64,000 nucleotides of DNA from Oscillospiraceae bacterium (GTDB lineage: Bacteria; Bacillota; Clostridia; Oscillospirales; CAG-272). The stretch lies in assembly GCA_015064745.1 (NCBI GenBank), contig SVRR01000004.1:1-64000 (forward strand). The letters run 5' to 3'. Position 1 is the stretch's first letter. Each line of letters starts with the position of its first letter. The notes beneath the pieces were generated by a model, which was not told where the DNA came from, made no database searches, and worked only from the letters and a program-made list of their open reading frames with translations. Positions 34,805 through 42,308 of this stretch are shown here, one piece after another. A program made the position numbers and the translations under genes.

Positions 34805-36647
34805 AGGCTTTTCACCCATGGGCGGAAGAGGCGGCTTTGCCCCCACCGACAACGGTAAAGCCCCCGAAACGGAAACGAAAAAAGACTACAAAGGACTCTT
34901 CAAGCGTCTTTCGGGATACGTGATGCGTGAATGGCACCTGTTTTTTCTTGCCATTCTCTTAACCTTCCTTTCCAACCAGCTCGCTCTGCTCGGTCCCCTC
35001 TATTCGGGCTCTGCCATTGACGCTATCGTTGCCGAGGGGGGCGTTGACTTCCCCACCGTTTGGGACAACATCTTTAAAATGCTGTCCTGCTACGTCCTTT
35101 CCGCCGTCCTTTCTTACCTGCTTGCCCTTTTAATGGTCAAGCTCAGCCAACGCATCATTCGCACCATGCGTAAAGAGTTGTTTACAAAAATCTCAAAGCT
35201 TCCCATCCCCTTCTTTGACAAAAACGCGGTAGGCGATATCGTCAGCCGTATGTCCTACGACATTGACACGATAAACAGCTCCCTCTCGCACGACCTCGTA
35301 CAGGTTATGACCAGCTTATATACCGTTATCGGCTCCGCCATCTTTATGCTGCGCATCTCCAAGCCGATGATGCTCATTTTCGTCGTAACCGTCCCCATCA
35401 CGATCTTCTTCACCCGCTACCGTACGAGAAAGGTTCGCCCCATGTTCAGGGAGCGCTCCAAGCGTCTCGGAGAGCTGAACGGCTACGCGGAGGAAATGCT
35501 TTCGGGTCAGCACACCATCCGCACCTACGGACGGGAGAAGACGATCTCGGAAAGCTTTAACGGACACAACGCGGAGGCGATGCAAGCCACCTACCGTGCC
35601 GAATATTTCGGCGGTACTCTGGGTCCGTCCGTCAACTTCATCAACAATCTCTCTATCGTTCTCGTTACCGTGCTGGGCGGCATTCTCTATATGTATTCGC
35701 AAAGCGGCGCGATCATGGCAGGCACCGCATTCTTCATCACCCTCGGCGGTGTCGCGCAGTTCGTGCAATATTCACGCAAATTTGCGGGACCTATCAACGA
35801 GTTTGCCAACATTTTACACGAGTTTCAATCCGCCTTCTCGGCGGCAGAGCGTGTCTTTCGCGTGCTTGACGAACCGATCGAAACCCCCGACGCCGAGGAC
35901 GCCGTCACGCTGGAAAAGGTACGCGGCGAGGTAGAGTTTGAACACGTAACCTTCTCCTACATTCCCGAAAAGCCCGTCTTAAAGGACTTCACACTCCACG
36001 TCAAGGCGGGGCAAACGGTCGCCATCGTCGGACCGACGGGTGCGGGCAAAACGACCGTTATCAATCTTTTGATGCGCTTTTACGACCCCGTTTCCGGTGA
36101 GATCCGCATCGACGGGCATCCCCTAAAAGACATCACGCGCGAAAGCTTGCGCCGTGCCTTCACCATGGTGTTGCAGGATACGTGGCTCTTTTACGGAAGC
36201 GTATACGATAACATCGTCTACGGCAAGGAAAACGCCACGCGCGAGGAAGTCAAGAAAGCGGCGCGCCGTGCGCGCATCGACAGCTTCATCGAGGGACTTC
36301 CCGACGGCTACGACACCCTCATCACCGACGACGGCGTCAATATCTCCAAGGGGCAAAAGCAGCTCATCACCATTGCGCGCGCCATGCTCTCCGACGCCCC
36401 CATGCTCATCCTAGACGAGGCGACGAGCAACGTCGACTCCCGCACCGAGAAAAAAATTGCGGCGGCAATGGACGCTCTCATGCGTGAGCGTACCTGCTTC
36501 GTCGTCGCCCACCGCCTCTCCACGATCGAAAACGCCGACCTTATCCTCGTGTTGCGTGACGGAACGATCACCGAATCGGGCACGCACGGAGAGCTTCTTT
36601 CGCTTGGCGGCTTCTACGCATCTCTCTACAATTCCCAGTTTAAGTAG
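34797..36647 (+). CDS. ABC exporter half-transporter with catalytic ATP site
   Basis: Partner of the gene before it; 616 residues from the TTG at 34797, chosen because GGGAGG lies eight bases upstream and the N-terminus (MNKGFSPMGGRGGF) is of the glycine-rich kind common in this subunit. A GTG at 34788 overlaps that site. Walker A is GPTGAGKTTV, Walker B LILDEATSNVD with the catalytic Glu, and the switch His is present (VVAHRLST). The signature is changed to ISKGQKQ, as expected for the half that faces the partner's degenerate site. Confidence 0.93.
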   Translation: MNKGFSPMGGRGGFAPTDNGKAPETETKKDYKGLFKRLSGYVMREWHLFFLAILLTFLSNQLALLGPLYSGSAIDAIVAEGGVDFPTVWDNIFKMLSCYVLSAVLSYLLALLMVKLSQRIIRTMRKELFTKISKLPIPFFDKNAVGDIVSRMSYDIDTINSSLSHDLVQVMTSLYTVIGSAIFMLRISKPMMLIFVVTVPITIFFTRYRTRKVRPMFRERSKRLGELNGYAEEMLSGQHTIRTYGREKTISESFNGHNAEAMQATYRAEYFGGTLGPSVNFINNLSIVLVTVLGGILYMYSQSGAIMAGTAFFITLGGVAQFVQYSRKFAGPINEFANILHEFQSAFSAAERVFRVLDEPIETPDAEDAVTLEKVRGEVEFEHVTFSYIPEKPVLKDFTLHVKAGQTVAIVGPTGAGKTTVINLLMRFYDPVSGEIRIDGHPLKDITRESLRRAFTMVLQDTWLFYGSVYDNIVYGKENATREEVKKAARRARIDSFIEGLPDGYDTLITDDGVNISKGQKQLITIARAMLSDAPMLILDEATSNVDSRTEKKIAAAMDALMRERTCFVVAHRLSTIENADLILVLRDGTITESGTHGELLSLGGFYASLYNSQFK

Positions 36648-36678
36648 TTTGTTTTCAAAAAAGAAAATCTCTCTTTTC

Positions 36679-36718
36679 ACCCCCTTGTATTGACAAGGGG
36701 GTGAAATTATTGTATAAT
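36679..36718 (+). promoter_or_regulatory. Hairpin of the ABC unit overlapping the promoter of the B12 unit
   Basis: CACCCCCTTGT/ACAAGGGGGTG (36679-36689, 36692-36702) could end ABC transcripts, though the following T content is poor. The consensus promoter TTGACA (36690-36695), 17 bases, TATAAT (36713-36718) starts inside this hairpin and drives the riboswitch leader. Confidence 0.7.
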
Positions 36719-36742
36719 AATGTCACAAAAAGAATAAAACGC

Positions 36743-36875
36743 CGTGCATCGGGGCAAACGCTCCGTTGTCGCATCTTTTTTGAGATGCGGGGGTGAGGAA
36801 ACGCGGGGTGGATCCGCGACAACAGCCATTGCCGTGATCGGGCGTACGCCCGTCAGTCGGAATGCTTACCGCACG
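36743..36875 (+). ncRNA. Cobalamin riboswitch (probable)
   Basis: A closing stem CGTGC/GCACG (36743-36747, 36871-36875) encloses a GCATCT/AGATGC hairpin, then GGAAACGCGGGGTGGATCC with CGCGG/CCGCG pairing, ACAACAGCCATTG (B12-box-like), a CGGGCGTACGCCCG hairpin and GTCAGTCGGAATGC, which resembles the conserved 3' part of the class. A terminator follows at 36949. The genes below it encode a predicted B12-uptake pair. A covariance-model search (Rfam Cobalamin) would decide. Confidence 0.72.
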
Positions 36876-36948
36876 ACGCCCGAAAAAGACTCCTTGGGCA
36901 AGCGGGGGAGATGTGGGACGAGGGGAGAGGATAGCTCCCTTTTTCGTC

Positions 36949-36977
36949 GCACCCCGAAGGAGGGGTGCTTTTTCTTT
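36949..36977 (+). terminator. Riboswitch-controlled terminator
   Basis: GCACCCC/GGGGTGC (36949-36955, 36962-36968) is followed by TTTTTCTTTT, between the aptamer and the first gene. An alternative pairing upstream (GGGAG with CTCCC, about 36922-36940) could act as the competing hairpin. Confidence 0.8.
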
Positions 36978-37023
36978 TGTCCTTTTTGAAAATCATGCAC
37001 GACGTGCAAAAAGGAGCTTTGAA

Positions 37024-37458
37024 ATGACAAAAACTCTTCGCGTTTTATCCCTGTTTCTCGCCGTTCTTTTTCTTGCCTTTTCCTTTGTAGGATGCCGCAA
37101 GGAATTCGACCCCACCGATTTTTGGGAAATTTCCTCCATCAGAGAGGATACTACGTTCGGCGAAGGCGAGCACACCCTTGCCATCACCGTAACCATGGGC
37201 GAAAAAAGCATTCTTCTCACCATCAAGACGGATGCCGCCACTGTCAAGGACGCTCTTGCCGAGCATGATCTGATCCACGGTGAACAGCAATCCATGGGCT
37301 TTATGATGACCACCCTCATCGGCATATCCGCCGAGTATGAGCGCGACGGCGCCTATTGGGCGTTCTATCAAAACGGCGAGTATATGATGACGGGCATCGA
37401 TTCTACTCCCATAACAGGTGACGCCGCCTATGAATTCGTCTACACCCTTGCATCGTAA
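37024..37458 (+). CDS. DUF4430 lipoprotein, predicted cobalamin-binding accessory
   Basis: A 144-residue lipoprotein: signal peptide MTKTLRVLSLFLAVLFLAFS with lipobox SFVGC, then one DUF4430 domain (TVKDALAEHDLI, YWAFYQNGEYMMTGIDSTPI). DUF4430 is related in fold to the C-terminal domain of transcobalamin-type binders; the family description is recalled, not tested. AAAAAGGAG precedes the ATG at 37024; the longer open frame upstream runs through the terminator. With a cobalamin riboswitch before it and an ECF S-component overlapping its end, it most likely captures corrinoids at the cell surface. Confidence 0.82.
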   Translation: MTKTLRVLSLFLAVLFLAFSFVGCRKEFDPTDFWEISSIREDTTFGEGEHTLAITVTMGEKSILLTIKTDAATVKDALAEHDLIHGEQQSMGFMMTTLIGISAEYERDGAYWAFYQNGEYMMTGIDSTPITGDAAYEFVYTLAS

Positions 37459-37981
37459 GGGTCTTCCCGCACGGGAGCTTGTGATCTTTGCCATGCTCGG
37501 TGCGCTCATGGCGATCTCCGACGTTTTGATGGAGGCGCTCCCCAACATCCACCTTCTCGGCATGTTTATTGCCGCCTTCACTCTCACGTACGGTGTAAAA
37601 GCCCTCTTTCCCATCTACGTTTACGTCCTTCTTATCGGTCTTTGGGGCGGATTTTCCATGTGGTGGATTCCCTATCTCTATCTTTGGATGCTGTTATGGG
37701 GACTCGTCATGCTCGTCCCCAAGCGCCTACCGCGCGCCCCCTTATTCCTTCTCGTCCATATCGCAGTCACCCTGCACGGGCTTCTCTTCGGTGCGCTTTA
37801 CGCCCCCGTGCAGGCTTTGATGCTCGGGCTCGATTGGAAGGGGATGCTCGCTTGGATCGCTGCGGGGCTCACCTTTGATATTCTCCACGCGGCAGGCAAT
37901 TTCGCCTTTGGCTTTTTTATCTATCCCCTAACGGTGCTGCTTGAAAAGCTCACCTACGGAAAAAGCCACTTCGCTAAATAA
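37430..37981 (+). CDS. ECF transporter S-component, predicted for cobalamin
   Basis: A small membrane protein of 183 residues with six hydrophobic segments, the size and layout of the substrate-binding S-component of energy-coupling-factor transporters. Helix 1 (ELVIFAMLGALMAISDVLMEA) has the small-residue pattern that docks onto the T-component, and the last segment ends FGFFIYPLTVLLEKL. Its start overlaps the lipoprotein gene; I chose the ATG at 37430, with an upstream GTG at 37418 possible. EcfA and EcfT are not in the window and must be shared from elsewhere. The ligand is inferred from the riboswitch. Confidence 0.8.
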   Translation: MNSSTPLHRKGLPARELVIFAMLGALMAISDVLMEALPNIHLLGMFIAAFTLTYGVKALFPIYVYVLLIGLWGGFSMWWIPYLYLWMLLWGLVMLVPKRLPRAPLFLLVHIAVTLHGLLFGALYAPVQALMLGLDWKGMLAWIAAGLTFDILHAAGNFAFGFFIYPLTVLLEKLTYGKSHFAK

Positions 37982-37984
37982 AAG

Positions 37985-38020
37985 AAAAGAGCTTTTCTCT
38001 CGCGAGAAAAGCTCTTTTTT
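37985..38020. terminator. Bidirectional terminator
   Basis: A 15-bp stem AAAAGAGCTTTTCTC/GAGAAAAGCTCTTTT (37985-37999, 38004-38018) with T-runs on both strands separates the B12 unit from the minus-strand glycosidase. Confidence 0.92.
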
Positions 38021-38037
38021 GCAAATACTTCTTTGCT

Positions 38038-39954
38038 TTATTCAAGACAAACGATCTCATATCCCGTGATTTCGGGAAGCGTCACCGTGGTGTAGCCGTC
38101 TTTTACGCAGAGGGGGAACGCTTCATCGGTATAAAGACTTTTCGCCGTCTTATACTCGCCCTTAACAGAAACGGCTCTTCCCGCAGGGAGCACGGTATGC
38201 TCTTCGACCGAGCCGCCCTCACCGCGATTTTCGGGATAGGTGACCTTTAAGCAAAGAAGCTTGTAGTCACCGCCGCAAAGAACCGTCGCGCGCGAGGTGA
38301 TGGGAAGCCTCTCGGCACGGATCAGCTTTTCGGGAAGAAGCACCGCAAGGAGCTTGCCGACAAGCGCGCGGTGTCCTCTGGATAGCGTCTTGCGGAAGGC
38401 GGAGAAGATGGGGAATGCCACGTGCGCGACGTTACCCGCCTTGTTGACAAGTGCCGCCGCATACCCCGTCGCATTCTTCGGCGGGGTGTAGAAATACCAG
38501 TGGCTGCCGTCGTAATCGCGGTTAAAGTAGGTAGTAATATGCTCGGCATAAACGGTGTCGCCCTCGCACGCCCACAAAAGACCGCTTCTCTCGTACGCCT
38601 CGTAGCGCATGGGAGCAAGCCCCGCCGTGTCAAAATTCATCTTGTAATAGTTGACCTCGGTCGCGTCCTCGCCCTCGTAAATGAAATCCCACGCGGAATG
38701 GGCAAAGCCGTCCCCCGCGGGGGTGAGCCCCGATGTGCCTGACGAAAGCACCTTGCCTCCCTTGGCAAGATAAGCGTCAAGCTTCTTTGTGAGCGCACCG
38801 TCCACGCGAATGCCGTCGGGCAGAATGATAAGGGAGTAGCCCGAAAAATCATCTTCCGCGGACAGAATATTGTAGGTGTATTTCAGCTCGGACAAGATAC
38901 GCGCCGCCCCCTCGTGGGAAGTGCCCGCCGTACCGTCGGCACTGAGGATAGCGATCTCGGCAAGATAATCCGCGCCCTCGGTCCATTTTTCTATTCTTTC
39001 CATCTCACCGTAAATTTCGGCAATGTCGCGGTAAATACCCTCTTCGCAGATCTCGGCGGGGTGCAAATGGTCGCCGAGCGTCGTGCCGCAGCCGTTCATG
39101 ATCGCCTCAAAAAAGTCGTTTTCCACCGAGGCTTTTCCCTTGTAGCCGCCGAAGTCGCCCCAATCGTAGCCAAAGCGACCGTTCATATACAAGCGTCCGC
39201 GGTAAAGACCGCGCAAAAGCGCCGCCTGTGCGGGGAAATAGTCGTAGCCCATGTTGGAGGCAAGGCAGGCGGTCTCCCCGTGGGTGTTGAGGTCGCGCGC
39301 CGCGCGAAGCGGAAGCCCCTTGAAGTAAAGATATTTGTTTTCGGGCACGAGCGCGCGAATGCGCTCGGCAAAGTCGCGTGCCGCCCACGCGGCAAAGGCG
39401 CTGATATCGTTGTCACTTGCGATATCCATACCGCGCTTTTTCATCTCGGCAAGGCAGCGAGGACAAGCGCAATCGCGCGGCGAAATGCCGTCTAAAAAGA
39501 GTCCGTCAACGCCGAGCGCAAGCACCTCCTTGACCTCCTCTAACACGTGGTCGACGTACGGACCGAAAAAGCAGGGCTGGCGGAACCAGTTTGCGCCCGC
39601 GCGGTAATTGTAGACGGTGCCGTCTCGCTCCATACGCGCATAATCGGGACGAAGACGCAAGAGCTCGTGGTGAAGCCCCACGTGAATATAGCCGATAACA
39701 CCGATGCCGCGCTTATGACAGGCGCGCACCGTATCGCCGAGCATATCCCCCTTTAAGCCCTCGTAGGGAAAGCCGATCTCTGTCGGGTAATAGGAAAAGC
39801 CGACGTTACATCTGGCGAACATATTGATAAAGGCGACGTGGGAATCCTTCAAACGCGCGGCAAAGGCCTCCGCGTCAAAGCGCTCACCGAAATCGTCGAT
39901 CTTCGGCATGGTGTGAAAATCAAAATGCACGACGCGCGTCATAGGCTTTAACAT
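38038..39954 (-). CDS. Glycoside-hydrolase-like TIM-barrel protein (GHL6/GH42-trimerisation type)
   Basis: A 638-residue cytoplasmic protein without signal peptide. The N-terminal ~380 residues resemble the hypothetical glycosyl hydrolase 6 family: VVHFDFHTMPKIDDFG, GIGVIGYIHVGLHHEL, and ALGVDGLFLDGISPRDCAC followed by PRCLAEM, where the Asp and the Cys pair are the family marks. Residues ~390-470 resemble the flavodoxin-like trimerisation domain of GH42 beta-galactosidases (SLIILPDGIRVDGAL, YLAKGGKVLSSG). The substrate is unknown. It starts one base after the AraC-type regulator's stop, so both form one unit. Confidence 0.78.
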   Translation of the reverse strand: MLKPMTRVVHFDFHTMPKIDDFGERFDAEAFAARLKDSHVAFINMFARCNVGFSYYPTEIGFPYEGLKGDMLGDTVRACHKRGIGVIGYIHVGLHHELLRLRPDYARMERDGTVYNYRAGANWFRQPCFFGPYVDHVLEEVKEVLALGVDGLFLDGISPRDCACPRCLAEMKKRGMDIASDNDISAFAAWAARDFAERIRALVPENKYLYFKGLPLRAARDLNTHGETACLASNMGYDYFPAQAALLRGLYRGRLYMNGRFGYDWGDFGGYKGKASVENDFFEAIMNGCGTTLGDHLHPAEICEEGIYRDIAEIYGEMERIEKWTEGADYLAEIAILSADGTAGTSHEGAARILSELKYTYNILSAEDDFSGYSLIILPDGIRVDGALTKKLDAYLAKGGKVLSSGTSGLTPAGDGFAHSAWDFIYEGEDATEVNYYKMNFDTAGLAPMRYEAYERSGLLWACEGDTVYAEHITTYFNRDYDGSHWYFYTPPKNATGYAAALVNKAGNVAHVAFPIFSAFRKTLSRGHRALVGKLLAVLLPEKLIRAERLPITSRATVLCGGDYKLLCLKVTYPENRGEGGSVEEHTVLPAGRAVSVKGEYKTAKSLYTDEAFPLCVKDGYTTVTLPEITGYEIVCLE

Positions 39955-39955
39955 A

Positions 39956-40822
39956 TCATTTTTCCTCCGTTTTGTTGCTTTGGCGGAACTGCTTTGGCGT
40001 TTCGCCCGTCATTTTTTTAAAAAACCTCGTGAAATAGTGGATGCTTTCAAAATTCATTTCCTCGGCAATTTGGGTAAAGGTCTTGCCCGAAGAAAGAATT
40101 TTCTCCTTGGCGCGCTCTACCTTCTTTTCGTTGACGAAGGCAATGAGCGTCTTCCCCGTTTCTCTTTTAAATTCGCGGCAAAGCGTCGCGCGGTTGGTCT
40201 TAAACAGAAACGCCAGCTCGTCGATGGTCATGCGCTCCAGATAGTTTTGGCTGACGTACGCCACGACCTCGTGGATAAGCGCAGGTGTCTCCGCCTTCTC
40301 CTCCGTACCGTCCGCCGTGCGGTATTCGCGCAAAAGGAGCAAAAGAAAGCTCTCAAGCGACAGTCTGAGCATCTGCTCCGCGCCCAGCGGCTGATGTCTT
40401 TTCTTCTTCATGTCATACACGGGGGTGTTATAGGGGGGCTTGAAAACATTTCTCCCCTCCTTGACGATCTCGGCAAGACGCTTAATGGCGGCATCCCCCA
40501 GTGTCAAGGGAGAAGCCGAGAAGCAGTCGATGAGTGACGACGAGCATTCAAAGCCGATAATGATGACCGAGGGCTCTGTGCCCTCCGCGCAGGTGAGGGA
40601 ATGCTCCTCGCTTGCCCTGTGGATGATCATTTGATTTTTCCCAAGCTCCCCCGAATAATGCTCGGAGGAAATGCGGAGCTTGCCCGCATTGACAAAGACC
40701 AGCTCGTAAAACGGATGCCTTTCTCCCTCCGTCGTAAAGTCGTTGTCAAAAGCGAAAAAATGCAAATTGACGATCCCCGTCACCGATAACGTATCGTATA
40801 GCCTTTTGGTTACGTATTCCAT
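39956..40822 (-). CDS. AraC-family transcriptional regulator
   Basis: A 288-residue activator. The N-terminal half is a cupin sensor (GERHPFYELVFVNAGKLRIS); the last ~95 residues hold two helix-turn-helix motifs (MTIDELAFLFKTNRATLCRE and FTQIAEEMNFESIHYFTRFF) and the AraC signature end KKMTGETPKQFR. It lies directly upstream of the glycosidase gene and probably controls it. The ATG at 40822 is only seven bases from the end of a TATAAT, so the message appears to be leaderless. Confidence 0.93.
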   Translation of the reverse strand: MEYVTKRLYDTLSVTGIVNLHFFAFDNDFTTEGERHPFYELVFVNAGKLRISSEHYSGELGKNQMIIHRASEEHSLTCAEGTEPSVIIIGFECSSSLIDCFSASPLTLGDAAIKRLAEIVKEGRNVFKPPYNTPVYDMKKKRHQPLGAEQMLRLSLESFLLLLLREYRTADGTEEKAETPALIHEVVAYVSQNYLERMTIDELAFLFKTNRATLCREFKRETGKTLIAFVNEKKVERAKEKILSSGKTFTQIAEEMNFESIHYFTRFFKKMTGETPKQFRQSNKTEEK

Positions 40823-40828
40823 GTCTCT

Positions 40829-40857
40829 ATTATACACCCTTCCTTCTTCGCTGTCAA
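40829..40857 (-). promoter_or_regulatory. Promoter of the AraC-glycosidase unit
   Basis: On the minus strand TTGACA (40852-40857) and TATAAT (40829-40834) are 17 bases apart. Six bases separate the -10 from the ATG. Confidence 0.85.
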
Positions 40858-40923
40858 TAAAAAAATTTACGAAAGTGCAAAAAATATTGACGATTATGCA
40901 AATACAAATAAAAAAAAGGCTTG

Positions 40924-40929
40924 TATAAT
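40924..40929 (+). promoter_or_regulatory. -10 element upstream of the M24 gene
   Basis: TATAAT with a poor -35 (AATACA, 40901-40906). Activation, perhaps by the divergent AraC protein, is possible. Confidence 0.45.
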
Positions 40930-40965
40930 AATAGTAGATATCAATTTTAACAAAGGAGATTTGTT

Positions 40966-42144
40966 ATGAGCACGAGAGTTTGTATCCCCGAATCCGAGTA
41001 CCAAGAAAGAGTCCAAAGAGCCGCAAAGCTCCTCCGCGAAAAGAACCTTGACGTTATGATCGTTTGCTCCACCGAGAGCGACTACGCAAACGCAAGATAC
41101 TTCTCCGGCTTCTGGCCCGTATTTGAGCGCGCGGGCGTTGCCATCTCCGCGAACGGCGATGCTTGCCAGCTTGTCGGTCCCGAGTCCGCCATCTTCGCAA
41201 AGGATTACGGTAAGATGGATAAGCTTTTTGTCCTTCTCGAATACCGCGAGTCCGCTGATCCCGCATATCCCGAGCTGAAGCCCGATACCTTCAACGACGC
41301 ATTCAAGGCGATCGGCGTTACCGGCAAGAAGATCCGCATCGGTATCGGTAGCTACGTTGAGTGCACCCTTCCCGTTTACGAGGGTCTGAAGAACGCATAT
41401 CCCGAAGCAGAGATCGTATTCTGCCCCGAGATCATGGTTGCTCTGCGCAAGATCAAGTCCGAGAACGAGATCGCTTGCCTTAAAGAAGGCTTCCGCATCA
41501 TCGAAAAGGCAACCGACGCCGTTATCGCAGCCCTCAAGCCCGGTGTTACCGAGCTTCAGATGGTCGGTATCGCACAGCAGAAGATCTACGAGCTGGGTGC
41601 TGAGTATGAGGGTCTTCCCATGTACGTATTCAGCGAGGCTTCTACCCGCCACGCAATCAGCCGTTCCACCTACAAGACCATCGGCGCAAACGATATCGTT
41701 CAGCTGAACCTCTCCGCTAAGATCGACGGTTACTCCCCCTCCATCGGTCTTCCCGTTTGCATGGGCAAGCTGGAAGGCGAGCGCCGCGACTACGTTCAGT
41801 TCTGCCTTGATATGCACAACTGGACCGAGAAGCAGCTGAAGGCAGGCGTTCTCGCAAGCAGCGTTGCTAAGGAATTCCTCCAGAAGTTCAACGATGCAGG
41901 CTACGGCCACGCATACACCTACGGTCCCTGCCACGGTACCGGTATGATCGAGGTTGAGGCTCCTTGGATGGAGACCAGCTCCGAATACATTCTCGAAGAG
42001 AACATGACCTTCCAGATCGATACCTTCATCTCCGCTCCTACCTTCGGTTGCCGTTGGGAGAAGGGCGTTGCGATCCGCAAGGACGGCGTAGAGAACTACA
42101 CCAACTACATCAACGAGCACGGCATCATCGAGCTCGGCTTCTAA
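40966..42144 (+). CDS. M24-family (creatinase/prolidase-fold) protein lacking most metal ligands
   Basis: A 392-residue two-domain protein with an N-terminal creatinase domain (RVQRAAKLLREKNLDVMIV, ARYFSGFWP) and a C-terminal pita-bread domain (ALRKIKSENEIACLKE, GPCHGTGMIEVEAPW). In metallopeptidases of this family the ligands are D, D, H, E, E. Here the two Asp positions read Asn (IVQLNLSAKIDG) and Ser (GYSPSIG), and the first Glu is Asp (TFQIDTF). Only the His and last Glu (WEKGVAI) remain. It may therefore be a metal-free hydrolase like creatinase, or inactive. AAAGGAG precedes the ATG. Confidence 0.85.
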   Translation: MSTRVCIPESEYQERVQRAAKLLREKNLDVMIVCSTESDYANARYFSGFWPVFERAGVAISANGDACQLVGPESAIFAKDYGKMDKLFVLLEYRESADPAYPELKPDTFNDAFKAIGVTGKKIRIGIGSYVECTLPVYEGLKNAYPEAEIVFCPEIMVALRKIKSENEIACLKEGFRIIEKATDAVIAALKPGVTELQMVGIAQQKIYELGAEYEGLPMYVFSEASTRHAISRSTYKTIGANDIVQLNLSAKIDGYSPSIGLPVCMGKLEGERRDYVQFCLDMHNWTEKQLKAGVLASSVAKEFLQKFNDAGYGHAYTYGPCHGTGMIEVEAPWMETSSEYILEENMTFQIDTFISAPTFGCRWEKGVAIRKDGVENYTNYINEHGIIELGF

Positions 42145-42176
42145 AACGGGGACGCCTTTTGGCACAACCGAAAACC

Positions 42177-42207
42177 AAAGAGAGCGTCTTCGGACGCTCT
42201 CTTTTCC
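42177..42207 (+). terminator. Terminator of the M24 gene
   Basis: A 12-bp stem AAAGAGAGCGTC/GACGCTCTCTTT with a TTCG tetraloop (42177-42204). Confidence 0.9.
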
Positions 42208-42227
42208 TTCTAATAAACAAATAGGAA

Positions 42228-42256
42228 TTGACAAAAAGCAAAACGAATGGTATACT
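42228..42256 (+). promoter_or_regulatory. Promoter of the HipA-like gene
   Basis: TTGACA (42228-42233) and TATACT (42251-42256), 17 bases apart. Confidence 0.8.
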
Positions 42257-42308
42257 ATAAATAGTACGGACGCACTCGCCCCTTTTCTATGCTTGGAGGA
42301 ATTTGAAA

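Noticed and set aside
36744..36989. Short open frames over the B12 leader
   Set aside because: They run through the aptamer and terminator and have no ribosome site; structure explains the region better.
40894..42234. A 446-codon minus-strand open frame over the M24 gene
   Set aside because: It is caused by the strongly biased codons of the plus-strand M24 gene; there is no motif and the frame covers its promoter.
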